Positions 17,010 through 25,097 of a stretch of DNA of 64,000 nt are shown one piece after another. Source of the stretch: Kitasatospora gansuensis (lineage in GTDB: Bacteria > Actinomycetota > Actinomycetes > Streptomycetales > Streptomycetaceae). The position numbers and the translations under genes were made by a program. The stretch spans positions 5,146,001 through 5,210,000 of the forward strand of contig NZ_JACHJR010000001.1 of the NCBI RefSeq assembly GCF_014203705.1, in the 5' to 3' direction. Every line of letters starts with the position of its first letter. The first letter of the stretch is position 1. The notes under the pieces are model-generated. The model did not search any database, was not told the DNA's origin, and saw only the letters and a list, made by a program, of their open reading frames with translations.

Positions 17010-17726
17010 ATGAGCACCCATGACCCCTCGTCAGACCCCGCGCCGGAGGGGGGCGACAAGCCCTCCTTCGACAAGCAGCCCCCGCAACCGGGCGGGCAGC
17101 AGGGTGCGCCGTCCGATCCCTACGGCGCACCGTCCGATCCGTACGGCGCCCCGCCCCCGCCGGCGGCCCATCCCTACGGCACGCCGCCCCCCGGCGGCCC
17201 CTACGGTGCGCCCGGCGGCTACGACGGGAGCCCGTACGGCGCGCCGCCCCCGCCGCCCGCCTACGGTGCCCCGTACCAGGCGGGTGCCGGCCCGGTTCCC
17301 GGGATGCCGCCGCTCGGTGGTTGGGGCGCCCGGATCGTGGCCCGCCTGATCGACTTCCTGCTGGTTCAGGCCGTCGCGGTGGTGGTGGTGCTCCCGTTCG
17401 CCAACCTCGGCAACCAGGGCGGCTGGGTCGGCGCGGCCTGGCTCGGCTACGCCCTCTACCTGATCTACGAGGGCATCATGCTCAGCCGGGACGGCCAGAC
17501 CGTCGGCAAGAAGCTGATGAAGATCCGGGTCGCGATGCTGGTCGACGGCAGCGCCCCGACCGGTTCGGCCGCCTGGACCAGGGCGGCGACCTTCGTACTC
17601 CCGGCGGTGATCTGCTGCGGCGGGCTGTGGTGGCCGGTGAACGGCCTGTTCGGCGTCTTCGACAAGCCGTACCGCCAGTGCATCCACGACAAGGCCGCCA
17701 AGACCGTGGTCGTCTCCACCGTCTGA
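17010..17726 (+). CDS. RDD-family membrane protein with Pro/Gly/Tyr-rich N-terminus
   Basis: 238 residues. Residues 1-100 are low-complexity with repeated SDPYGAP and PYGAPPPP units; residues 105-235 form an RDD domain with about three helices (GARIVARLIDFLLVQAVAVV; SRDGQTVGKKLMKIRVAML). It follows another RDD gene by 92 bases; a TAGTAT box at about 16983 and TCTACT 6 bases before the ATG suggest its own promoter. The two RDD genes probably arose by duplication and divergence, since the RDD parts but not the N-termini match. Confidence 0.82.
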   Translation: MSTHDPSSDPAPEGGDKPSFDKQPPQPGGQQGAPSDPYGAPSDPYGAPPPPAAHPYGTPPPGGPYGAPGGYDGSPYGAPPPPPAYGAPYQAGAGPVPGMPPLGGWGARIVARLIDFLLVQAVAVVVVLPFANLGNQGGWVGAAWLGYALYLIYEGIMLSRDGQTVGKKLMKIRVAMLVDGSAPTGSAAWTRAATFVLPAVICCGGLWWPVNGLFGVFDKPYRQCIHDKAAKTVVVSTV

Positions 17727-17745
17727 GCCGCCTGGCGATGTGTCA

Positions 17746-17778
17746 GGGCCCGTGAGCTGTACCCCGGCTCGCGGGCCC
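17746..17778. terminator. Bidirectional terminator hairpin
   Basis: GGGCCCGTGAGC pairs with GCTCGCGGGCCC (one T-G pair) around a 9-base loop, between convergent genes. Confidence 0.65.
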
Positions 17779-17795
17779 CGGCGCGTGGTTCATCG

Positions 17796-18044
17796 TCAGC
17801 GCTGCGTCGCGTACTCCGGGGTTGTCGTCGGCCGGGCCTGTGGCCGGTGCGAGCCGGCCGCCCGCCGCTGTGCCGAGACCGTCACCAACAGCGCGGTCGC
17901 CAGGGTGCCGAGTGCCACCGCGAAGGCCACCAGGACCGCGATCTCGAACACCCCCCGCGACCCGGAGACGGCGAGCAGCACCGCGGCCGCGGCCACCACG
18001 GTCAGGGTGCCGGTGAGGAGTTGGGCGATGGTGGGACGCGACAT
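17796..18044 (-). CDS. Small two-helix membrane protein
   Basis: 82 residues with two hydrophobic helices (about 9-28 and 33-58: TVVAAAAVLLAVSGS and FEIAVLVAFAVALGTLATAL) and a basic, Pro/Thr-rich tail. ATG 18044 has an AAGGACGG site; a longer frame to 18128 lacks one. Not a recognised family. Divergent from endonuclease V. Confidence 0.6.
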   Translation of the reverse strand: MSRPTIAQLLTGTLTVVAAAAVLLAVSGSRGVFEIAVLVAFAVALGTLATALLVTVSAQRRAAGSHRPQARPTTTPEYATQR

Positions 18045-18227
18045 GACAGGACCGTCCTTCGCACGAGTCTTGCGCCGCCGGGAGAAGCCTTGCCTTACCA
18101 AGGTGTACCCAGCGCTCGGTCCGGACAAGTACGCCTTCGGCCGACAGCGGGGGCGCAGGGGCGCACGGGCTCACTCGCGTGCTCGGTACGGTGGCATCGA
18201 ACAGCCGTAGTCACCTGGGGGAAGTCC

Positions 18228-18911
18228 ATGCCCATGCCCGCCGATTGGCCCACCACCGAGGCCGAGGCCCTCGCCGTGCAGCAGCGCCTGCGGGGCCTGG
18301 TCGAACCGTCCGGCCCCGGCCCGGCCCCCGACGCCCTGATCGCCGGTGTGGACGTGGCCTACGACGACGACCGGGACGTGGTGGTCGCGGCGGCGGTCCT
18401 GCTCTCACTGTCCACCCTGGCCGTCGTGGAGGAGACCACCGCGACCGGGCGGATCAGCTTCCCGTACGTCCCCGGACTGCTCGCCTTCCGCGAACTGCCC
18501 ACCGTGCTGGACGCCTTGGCCGACCTCCGGCACACCCCCGACCTGGTGGTCTGCGACGGGTACGGTCTCGCCCACCCACGCCGCCTCGGGCTCGCCAGCC
18601 ACCTGGGCGTACTCACCGGCCTGCGCACCCTCGGTGTCGCCAAGACGCCGTTCACCTTCGTGTTCGACCAGCCCGGTCCCGAACGCGGCGCCACCGCGCC
18701 GCTGCTCGACCCCGAAACCGGCGAGCAGGTCGGCGCCGCACTCCGCACCCGGGAGGGCACCAAGCCGGTCTTCGTCTCGGTCGGCCACCGCATCGGCCTG
18801 GCCGAATCGGTCGCCACCACCCTGAACCTGACGGCCGGTTACCGCCAGCCCGAGACCACCCGCCGGGCCGACTCGCTCTGCCGCCGGGCGCTGGCGGCGG
18901 CCGTGTCCTGA
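18228..18911 (+). CDS. nfi: Endonuclease V
   Basis: 227 residues, normal length. Conserved elements: IAGVDVAY with catalytic Asp42, FRELP with the Glu, VVCDGYGLAHPRRLGLASHLG with the second Asp and the His-Pro-Arg loop, and the C-terminal VSVGHRIGLAESV. The enzyme cuts DNA one base 3' of deaminated adenine (hypoxanthine) and acts in base-deamination repair or on inosine-containing RNA. ATG 18228 follows GGGGGAAG. Transcribed alone. Confidence 0.92.
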   Translation: MPMPADWPTTEAEALAVQQRLRGLVEPSGPGPAPDALIAGVDVAYDDDRDVVVAAAVLLSLSTLAVVEETTATGRISFPYVPGLLAFRELPTVLDALADLRHTPDLVVCDGYGLAHPRRLGLASHLGVLTGLRTLGVAKTPFTFVFDQPGPERGATAPLLDPETGEQVGAALRTREGTKPVFVSVGHRIGLAESVATTLNLTAGYRQPETTRRADSLCRRALAAAVS

Positions 18912-19073
18912 TTCGGTACCAATCGCTTCCACGGTGTCACGTCGCCGTTCAGGCCGACGGCGGTATGTGTTAGACATGAGGGTTGTAGGCCCGTGTCCTC
19001 AAGACCGGGTCGTACCGGAACAGTTGATACCAGGGCAGAGAGTCGAGTCCTGGCTCCATGGGGGAGGACAGTC

Positions 19074-19547
19074 GTGAGCACGGGGAACGGCGGCGGTGCC
19101 GGCTACCGCGTCGAGGTCGACAACCTACGGGCGTTCGCGTCGCAGGTACGGGGGCTGCTGGACGAGTTCCAGGCACGTGCGGACGGCAGCCGGACGCACG
19201 GGCAGAGCGGGGTCGGGCGGGCGGCCTTCGGGACGTTTCCTGAGGCGCAGGCGCTGTTCGACAAGTACGAGGTCATGCGGGACAGCCTTCGGGGCGTCAT
19301 GGACTTCCTGCAGAACGCCATCGACGAGGCCCAGCGTAAGGCTGATCTCACCGCGGCCAACTACGAAGAGCAGGAGAGCGAAACCGTCCACAGCCTGAAG
19401 GTCAACTCGGATGGCTGGTCGGTAGGGAGCGCCACGCCTGCTGTCTACACCTCGCCCGCATCGCGTTCCGGTGCCAGGCAACCCAGTCCGACGGCACCTG
19501 CGGGCGCGACTCCGGTCGGTAGCGGTGAGCCTCAAGCGACATGGTGA
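19074..19547 (+). CDS. WXG100-like type VII secretion-associated protein
   Basis: 157 residues: N-terminal helical hairpin of WXG100 type (about 12-110, DNLRAFASQVRGLLDEFQAR and FGTFPEAQALFDKYEVMRDSLRGV; shown as separate stretches) and a flexible Ser/Pro/Gly tail. GTG 19074 has a very strong GGGGGAGGA site. It is the first gene of a cassette with a Gly-rich WXG protein and a mycosin. By family it would be a substrate of a type VII (ESX) secretion system. Codon use is already less GC3-extreme than upstream genes. Confidence 0.72.
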   Translation: MSTGNGGGAGYRVEVDNLRAFASQVRGLLDEFQARADGSRTHGQSGVGRAAFGTFPEAQALFDKYEVMRDSLRGVMDFLQNAIDEAQRKADLTAANYEEQESETVHSLKVNSDGWSVGSATPAVYTSPASRSGARQPSPTAPAGATPVGSGEPQATW

Positions 19548-19593
19548 GCACTCGAGGACCTAGGACTTCGCAGCGGACAGGAGGCACCTACTC

Positions 19594-20979
19594 ATGAGCG
19601 ATTTCACGAACTTCAACGGCTACAGCCACGGCGATCTCCGTCGCATGGTGAACAGCATGGATTCCGGCGGCATCATGTCGGCGGCGGACCCCTGGCGCCG
19701 CGCCACCGATACGCTGAAGCAGATCCGGACCTCTCTCACCACTGCCTCAGGTGATGCCACGGCTAGTTGGGAAGGCTCCACCAGCGAGGCTTTCCACACC
19801 AAGATGACCAAGCTGGCCGCCAGTATCAACAATGCGGCGGCTTACGCCAATGATGCTGCGGTGACCCTTGAGCTGATGTCTGCGGCCATCGACGAAGCCA
19901 AGCGGACGATGCCGGAGGAACCGAGTTTCTGGTCCAAGGCCGCCGATGCCGTTGGCGACACTGTCGCATCTGCCGCCGGCTCGGAGAGCGAAGACACCCA
20001 GACTGCTGTCACGGACGAGAAGAAGTCTCAGGCAGTGGCGGTCATGAACCTGCTGGCAAGTCGCTACCGTGCAGGTACCAACTACCTCAAGCCGCCGCCA
20101 CCCCCTCCGCACGGCGAGGACTTCGACGTCATCGCCCCTGATTCTTCCGGTCCGGCAGCGCTGACCGGTTTGATCATGGGTGGTGGCGTGGGGTTTGCGG
20201 GTGCCAACGGCTCTGGGGGTACGGCGACCAAGGCTCGCTCCACCAGCTCCGTCGGTAGTGTCGGCGCACAGTCTCCGAAGAAGATTCAGCCCAGTGGTCC
20301 TACGGATTCCGGTATCAAGGGTGGGACTGCGAACCCGCTTCCCAAGCCGCAGTCTCCGACGCCCTACGGGCCGGTAACTGGGATTGATGGCGTGACAGGG
20401 GTCGCTCCGAAGCCGGGAACGGCCTCGCCTGCCGGCCCCGGAGGACCCGGCAGCGGTAATGCCGGGGCGGGTGCCGGATCTGGCCACGGCCAAGGTGGCA
20501 CCAGTGTGATCGGCGGTGGCACGACGGGTGGTGTGCCCAAAACTGCCACGGTAGGTGGAGCCGCAGGGGCACAGGGGTCGAATGCATTCAGCTCTCGAAG
20601 CGGTGGTGCGGCCGGCGGCCGCGCCGGAGCCGCTTTCGGAGCATCCGGAATGCCTGGGACGGGTGGAGGTGCTGCCGGAACTGGTGGCAGCGGCGCCCAC
20701 GGTGGGTCGAGTTCGAGTTCTGCCCGTCGTGCCGGAGGTACGGCTGGTGCGCTCGGATCCGGTGGTGCAGGCCGTGGTGCTTTCACCGAGGGCGGGTCCG
20801 GGCTCGGTCGCGGCCGTGGTCAGGCTGGGCAAGGTTCAGCTGGTCAGGGCGGGGGCATGCCCAGCGCTGCGCAGGCCGGAAAGAAGGACAAGAACGACAA
20901 GCGGCGCCCGGATTACCTTGTCGAGGACGAGGAGACCTGGGCGTCCGGTCGGCCGACCAATCCGAACGTGGTGGAGTGA
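19594..20979 (+). CDS. WXG100/PPE-like protein with Gly-rich C-terminal half
   Basis: 461 residues. Helical N-terminal domain (about 1-165) with the WXG turn as WEG at 59-61, then a polyproline break (PPPPPP near 170) and a 250-residue Gly/Ala/Ser-rich low-complexity region ending in a short charged tail (KKDKNDKRRPDYLVEDEETW). The layout resembles EspB/PPE-type ESX substrates. ATG 19594 follows GGAGG. The codons include many gga, cga, agt and other forms rare here, so the cassette looks acquired or under relaxed selection. A 15-bp terminator follows. Confidence 0.75.
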   Translation: MSDFTNFNGYSHGDLRRMVNSMDSGGIMSAADPWRRATDTLKQIRTSLTTASGDATASWEGSTSEAFHTKMTKLAASINNAAAYANDAAVTLELMSAAIDEAKRTMPEEPSFWSKAADAVGDTVASAAGSESEDTQTAVTDEKKSQAVAVMNLLASRYRAGTNYLKPPPPPPHGEDFDVIAPDSSGPAALTGLIMGGGVGFAGANGSGGTATKARSTSSVGSVGAQSPKKIQPSGPTDSGIKGGTANPLPKPQSPTPYGPVTGIDGVTGVAPKPGTASPAGPGGPGSGNAGAGAGSGHGQGGTSVIGGGTTGGVPKTATVGGAAGAQGSNAFSSRSGGAAGGRAGAAFGASGMPGTGGGAAGTGGSGAHGGSSSSSARRAGGTAGALGSGGAGRGAFTEGGSGLGRGRGQAGQGSAGQGGGMPSAAQAGKKDKNDKRRPDYLVEDEETWASGRPTNPNVVE

Positions 20980-20993
20980 CGATCACCAGCTCA

Positions 20994-21033
20994 GGGCTGG
21001 GCCAGGTCGGCGATCGCTGACCTGGCCCAGCCC
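20994..21033 (+). terminator. Terminator between the WXG-like and mycosin genes
   Basis: Perfect 15-bp stem GGGCTGGGCCAGGTC / GACCTGGCCCAGCCC with a 10-base loop, followed by GAAAAG. Confidence 0.75.
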
Positions 21034-21077
21034 GAAAAGTACGGCAACGGTTCCAGTGAGCGGAGTAGTCAGTCTTG

Positions 21078-22454
21078 ATGTCCAGCCGGCAGGTTCGGGG
21101 AGCAGCTGTTCTTGTTCTGGGGTCCCTGCTGTGGGGCACCACCTATGGCCCGGCTGCTGCGGACAACATCCGCACTGGGCAGTGGGTCATTGACAAGTAC
21201 GAAGCTGAAACCAAGGTTTGGCCCATCAGCCAGGGCGACAACGTCGTGGTGGCGGTGATCGACAGCGGTGTGTCGGCCACGCACCAAGATCTTGTAGGAC
21301 AGGTCCTGCCTGGCGCTGACTTCTCCGGGGAGCAGAGCGACGGCAGAGTTGACAAGATCGGCCACGGAACAAGCATGGCGAGCCTGATCGCCGGTCGAGG
21401 ACACGGTGCCAAGGACGGGATTATCGGTCTTGCGCCGCACGCCAAGATTCTTCCCGTCAGAGTCAACATGTCCCCCCTGGGTGAGGTGGGAAGCGGCGGC
21501 GAAGATCGCATTCCGGAGGCTATTCGCTACGCCGTGGACAAGGGCGCCAAGGTCATCAACATGTCCCTGGGAGGTGGTGCTGACAAGAAGGTCCGAGAGG
21601 CCATCCAGTACGCCATCGACAAGGATGTGGTTGTGATTGGGGCCTCGGGGAACACCGGAAATCGGGGAACCCCGGTGGACTACCCCGCAGCTGTTCCCGG
21701 CGTCGTTGCCGTGGGTGCCGTGGACAGGGACGGGAAGGTCTGGGAAAAGTCGAACCGTGGCCCCGAAACGACACTGGTAGCGCCCGGAGTCGACATCTAC
21801 TCGGCCGGCCACCAGTCGGCGACGGACTATCGCACGGGCAATGGGACTTCTGATTCGACCGCATACGTCTCCGCGATCGCGGCGTTGGTGCGCTCGAAGT
21901 ACCCGGAGCTGTCGGCCGGTCAGGTCATCAACCGGCTGATCAAGTCGGCGGTGGTCCCGGCAGGTCAGCAGGTGCCGAACGACAGCTACGGCTACGGCAT
22001 CGCCTCGCCGCAGAAGGCGCTGGCGGCCAACCCGGCAGTGGACAGCGGGCCGAAGGAGAATCCGCTCCTGTCGCGGGCCGAGTCGCAGCGTCAGCCGTCG
22101 TCCGCGTCGTCCGCCGCGCCGCAGCCGTCCGCTCCCGCGAGTGGGGCCACCGCTGGTGGCAACCAGGCGGCGGAGGCGAAGAGTGACGGCGGGGTCCCGG
22201 TGTATGTCTGGGCCGGCGTCGGGTTGTTGGCGGTCGTGGTGGTCGGTGGCGTGATCGTGTTGGTGCGGCGGAACAAGGGGGGTGGCGGTGGTCAGCCTCC
22301 GTACGGGGGTGGGGGTGCGCCGCAGCAGCAGTTCCCGCAGTACCCGCCGCAGCAGCCGTACGGCGCTCCGCAGCCGCCGCAGCCGCCCTACGGCGGTCAC
22401 CAGCAGTACCCGCCCCAGCCCGGTGGTGACGGTGGTGGCAACCCGTACCGCTGA
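21078..22454 (+). CDS. mycP: Mycosin-like S8 subtilisin protease (type VII secretion-associated)
   Basis: 458 residues: signal peptide (about 1-29, ending AAADN), subtilisin domain (about 35-310) with Asp62 in VAVIDSGV, His97 in GHGTSMAS and Ser258 in GTSDSTAYVSA, a linker, one C-terminal membrane helix (about 370-392) and a Gln/Pro/Gly/Tyr-rich cytoplasmic tail. This is the mycosin layout: anchored protease of ESX systems. The catalytic loop GTS-DST differs from the usual GTSFAAP. The first 260 codons use rare codons (aga, gga, cga, gta, ctt), whereas the rest is typical high-GC3, so the gene is a mosaic. ATG 21078 (or TTG 21075). Confidence 0.88.
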   Translation: MSSRQVRGAAVLVLGSLLWGTTYGPAAADNIRTGQWVIDKYEAETKVWPISQGDNVVVAVIDSGVSATHQDLVGQVLPGADFSGEQSDGRVDKIGHGTSMASLIAGRGHGAKDGIIGLAPHAKILPVRVNMSPLGEVGSGGEDRIPEAIRYAVDKGAKVINMSLGGGADKKVREAIQYAIDKDVVVIGASGNTGNRGTPVDYPAAVPGVVAVGAVDRDGKVWEKSNRGPETTLVAPGVDIYSAGHQSATDYRTGNGTSDSTAYVSAIAALVRSKYPELSAGQVINRLIKSAVVPAGQQVPNDSYGYGIASPQKALAANPAVDSGPKENPLLSRAESQRQPSSASSAAPQPSAPASGATAGGNQAAEAKSDGGVPVYVWAGVGLLAVVVVGGVIVLVRRNKGGGGGQPPYGGGGAPQQQFPQYPPQQPYGAPQPPQPPYGGHQQYPPQPGGDGGGNPYR

Positions 22455-22468
22455 CACGCCCACGAACG

Positions 22469-22557
22469 GCGCATAATCCCCGCTCAGGGGGCGGCCCTTC
22501 GGGTACTGATGGCCCGTCAGTAAGCCATCGCACCTGAAGGGCCGTCCTGTTATGCGC
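22469..22557 (+). promoter_or_regulatory. Nested inverted repeats at a ribosome site/start codon
   Basis: Outer arms GCGCATAA (22469-22476) and TTATGCGC (22550-22557) enclose inner arms GGCCCTTCGGGT (22493-22504) and ACCTGAAGGGCC (22532-22543; 11 of 12 match). The outer right arm contains the ATG at 22552 and the inner right arm contains the GAAGG ribosome site, so the fold would hide translation start of the small secreted protein. It could alternatively be a terminator for the mycosin gene. Confidence 0.5.
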
Positions 22558-22761
22558 ATGCGTAGCCGCCGTCTGAAGTTCGTCCTGCCCGTTGTCGTGC
22601 TCGCGGTGAGCCTCGGCTCGCCGGTGGTGGCCGGTGCCACCGAGGGGCACCCGCCGGCCAATGCCGAGGAGGCGAAGGTCTGTTCGGAGTTGCTGGGGTG
22701 GGCGCAGTCGATCGTCGGGCTGCCGGGCACGTCGGTCGACTCGAGTTGCACGGTCAAGTAG
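22552..22761 (+). CDS. Small secreted protein
   Basis: 69 residues: a basic start and hydrophobic signal segment (FVLPVVVLAVSLGSPVVAGA, about 10-29), leaving a mature peptide of about 40 residues with two cysteines (VCSELLG and SSCTVK) that could form a disulfide. Its last 8 bases overlap the end of the convergent acetyltransferase gene. Family not recognised. Translation start sits inside the nested hairpin described at 22469-22557. Confidence 0.65.
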   Translation: MRMRSRRLKFVLPVVVLAVSLGSPVVAGATEGHPPANAEEAKVCSELLGWAQSIVGLPGTSVDSSCTVK

Positions 22762-23329
22762 CGGCGGGAGTCGGGGTGGCCGCCCGCCATTCGGTGGCCA
22801 GGGCGGCCATCAGCAGGGTGTCGTGCCACTGGCCGTTCCAGTGGTGGGCTTGGCGGAGGCGGCCTTCGAGGGTGAAGCCGGCGTTTTGGTAGGCGCGTTG
22901 GGCGCGGGTGTTGAAGTCGTAGACCTCCAGCTGGACGCGGTGCAGGCCGATGGCGGTGAAGGCGTGGTCGAGCAGCAGGCGGGTGGCTTCGGTGCCGATT
23001 CCCCGGCCGGTGGCGGTCGGGACCAGCGCGATCCGGAAGGCGGCGGACCGGTTGTCGCGGTCCAGGTCCGTCAGGGCGAGTTCGCCGAGGTAGTGGCCGT
23101 CGAGGTCCTCGATGGCGAGGTCGAGGCGGTCGGGCTGGTCGGCGCGGGTGGCGCACCAGTGTTCGATGTCGGCGAGGGTGAACTCCCGGCGGGTGCCGGT
23201 GAGTCGGCGGTCCTCGGGGTCCTGGGTGGCGCGCCAGGAGTCCTCGGCGTGGCGGGGTGAGAGCGGGACCAGGCGGAGGTGTGCGCCGGTCAGGGTGGGT
23301 TTGCGGAGCAGGGCTGCGTCGTTGATCAC
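22754..23329 (-). CDS. GNAT acetyltransferase (RimJ/RimL type)
   Basis: 191 residues with a single GNAT domain: TGRGIGTEATRLLLDHAF is the acetyl-CoA loop (Q/RxxGxG/A as ATGRGIGTEA), and YNAGF/EGRLRQAHHWNGQWHDTLLM is the typical RimJ-like C-terminus. Such enzymes acetylate protein N-termini or small amines. The GTG at 23329 has only a weak ribosome site. First of three unrelated-looking GNAT genes in 1.7 kb. Confidence 0.85.
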   Translation of the reverse strand: MINDAALLRKPTLTGAHLRLVPLSPRHAEDSWRATQDPEDRRLTGTRREFTLADIEHWCATRADQPDRLDLAIEDLDGHYLGELALTDLDRDNRSAAFRIALVPTATGRGIGTEATRLLLDHAFTAIGLHRVQLEVYDFNTRAQRAYQNAGFTLEGRLRQAHHWNGQWHDTLLMAALATEWRAATPTPAAT

Positions 23330-23401
23330 CTGGTAGTTCTATCGGCGGGCGGTCACCAGCGCCACCGGTAAATGCGTTGCCGCCGCCGGGAGAATGGCGG
23401 C

Positions 23402-23902
23402 ATGAGCACAGCACCCCTGACCTGGACCGTCTCCCTGACCGCCGTGGACCACCCGGAGGCGGCCACCGTCCTGTACGAGTACATCGACGAGCTCGCCAGC
23501 CGCTACTACGGGCGCCAGGCGACCTCCGAGGAGATCGTGGCGGCGCTCGGGGACGGGGCGGATCTGCGGGAGCCCCGAGGGGCCTTGCTGGTCGCCAGGG
23601 ACGGGGCGGTGCCGGTGGGCTGCGTCGGGCTGCGCTGGCAGGGGGCGGGTCTGGCGGACGGCGATGCGGAGCTGACCCGGATGTTCGTCCGGAAGGCGGC
23701 CCGTCGGGGTGGGGCGGGGGCCCGACTGGTGGGCGCGGCCGAGGAGTTGGCCCGGGCGTGCGGGGCGGGGCGGATCAGGTTGAACACCAGGAAGGACCTG
23801 GTCGAGGCGATCGCGCTGTACGGCAGGCTGGGCTACCGGCCGATCGATCCGTACGGGGACGACCCGTACGCGGAGGTCTGGTTGGCGAAGTCCCTCGGCT
23901 GA
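23402..23902 (+). CDS. GNAT acetyltransferase
   Basis: 166 residues. GNAT fold with ELTRMFVRKAARRGGAGARLVGAAEELAR (acetyl-CoA loop RRGGAGARL) and the C-terminal ALYGRLGYRPIDPYGDDPYAEVW. Substrate unknown; the C-terminal RxIxPYxxxP form is common in small-molecule GNATs. ATG 23402 follows a GGGAGA site. Divergent from the preceding GNAT gene. Confidence 0.85.
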   Translation: MSTAPLTWTVSLTAVDHPEAATVLYEYIDELASRYYGRQATSEEIVAALGDGADLREPRGALLVARDGAVPVGCVGLRWQGAGLADGDAELTRMFVRKAARRGGAGARLVGAAEELARACGAGRIRLNTRKDLVEAIALYGRLGYRPIDPYGDDPYAEVWLAKSLG

Positions 23903-23966
23903 ACGGCGCGGGGCCCGGCGCGAAAATCCGTTGGTCCGGAGCGGCCGGGCGGGGCAGACTGCCGGG

Positions 23967-24479
23967 GTGATCATTCGTGAGGCGACCGCGGCCGACTGGC
24001 CCGCCATCTGGCCCTTCCTGCACCGCATCGTCGCGGCCGGCGACACCTTCACCTGGCCCAGGGACATCTCCGAGGAGTTCGCCCGGGAGATCTGGATGAA
24101 GAAGCTGCCGGGCCGGACGGTGGTCGCGGTGGCGGAGGACGGCACGGTGCTGGGCACGGCCGAGACGCACCCCAACCAGATGGGGCCGGGGTCGCACATC
24201 GCCAACGCCGGTTTCATGGTGGACGAGGCGCACGCGGGCCGGGGCGTCGGCCGGGCGCTCTGCGCGCACGTGATCGAGCAGGCGCGCGCGGACGGGTACC
24301 GGGCGATCCAGTACAACGCGGTGGCGTCGAGCAACTCCCGTGCGGTGGCGCTGTGGAAGTCGTTCGGGTTCACGGTGCTGGCGGCCGTGCCGGAAGGGTT
24401 CCTGCACCCGGAGCTCGGCTATGTCGACCTGCTGGTGATGTACCTCCCGCTGAAGGCCACCGACCCGGCCGAGGTCTAG
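23967..24479 (+). CDS. GNAT acetyltransferase
   Basis: 170 residues. GNAT domain with HIANAGFMVDEAHAGRGVGRALCAHV (loop HAGRGVGRAL) and ALWKSFGFTVLAAVPEGF. The sequence is of the L-amino-acid N-acyltransferase-like type (IIREATAADWPAIWPF). GTG 23967 is 6 bases after CAGACT, suggesting leaderless initiation; no ribosome site is seen. It lies 64 bases after the previous GNAT gene but appears to have its own promoter. Confidence 0.85.
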   Translation: MIIREATAADWPAIWPFLHRIVAAGDTFTWPRDISEEFAREIWMKKLPGRTVVAVAEDGTVLGTAETHPNQMGPGSHIANAGFMVDEAHAGRGVGRALCAHVIEQARADGYRAIQYNAVASSNSRAVALWKSFGFTVLAAVPEGFLHPELGYVDLLVMYLPLKATDPAEV

Positions 24480-24556
24480 CAGCCTGGCGGTATCTCGGCG
24501 GCGGCTGGCCGTTCCGGCCCTGGCAGGGGCCGGTGCGCGGCCAGCATCCTGGAGCC

Positions 24557-25090
24557 ATGATCACTCCTGACACCAAGGACTGGACCTGGGTCCTGCACCG
24601 CCCCTGCCCCGACTGCGGCTTCGACACGCCGGCGGTCGTCCGGGAGGAGGTCGCGGGACTGGTCCGGGCCAACGCCGCGGCCTGGGCCGCCCTGTTGACC
24701 GAACGCCCGGCGGCGGAGCTGCGTCGGCGGCCCGCCCCCGAGGTGTGGTCCGACCTCGAGTACGCCTGCCATGTCCGGGACGTCTTCCGGGTGTTCGACG
24801 TCCGGCTGCGGCTGATGCTCGACCAGGACGGTCCGCTCTTCCCGAACTGGAACCAGGACGAGACCGCGGTCGCCGAACGCTACGGCGAGCAGGACCCGGC
24901 CCTGGTGGCGGCCGAACTGGTGCCCGCCGCCGAACAGTTGGCGCAGGGCTTCGAGTCGGTGAGCGGGGCGCAGTGGCAGCGCACCGGGGACCGCAGCGAC
25001 GGCGCCCGGTTCACCGTCGAGTCGTTCGCCCGGTACCTGATCCACGACCCGGTGCACCACCTGTACGACGTCACCGGCGGCAAGCGGTAG
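24557..25090 (+). CDS. DinB-family putative metal-dependent enzyme
   Basis: 177 residues forming a DinB/mycothiol-transferase-like four-helix bundle. The three metal-binding histidines appear in EYACHVRDVF and HDPVHHLYDV. Members use a divalent metal; in actinomycetes several are mycothiol- or bacillithiol-dependent transferases, but this member is not assigned. The N-terminus carries a CPDC motif (HRPCPDCGFD) that could bind an extra metal. ATG 24557; a CAGCAT box 9 bases upstream may be the -10. Confidence 0.82.
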   Translation: MITPDTKDWTWVLHRPCPDCGFDTPAVVREEVAGLVRANAAAWAALLTERPAAELRRRPAPEVWSDLEYACHVRDVFRVFDVRLRLMLDQDGPLFPNWNQDETAVAERYGEQDPALVAAELVPAAEQLAQGFESVSGAQWQRTGDRSDGARFTVESFARYLIHDPVHHLYDVTGGKR

Positions 25091-25097
25091 TCGGCGG

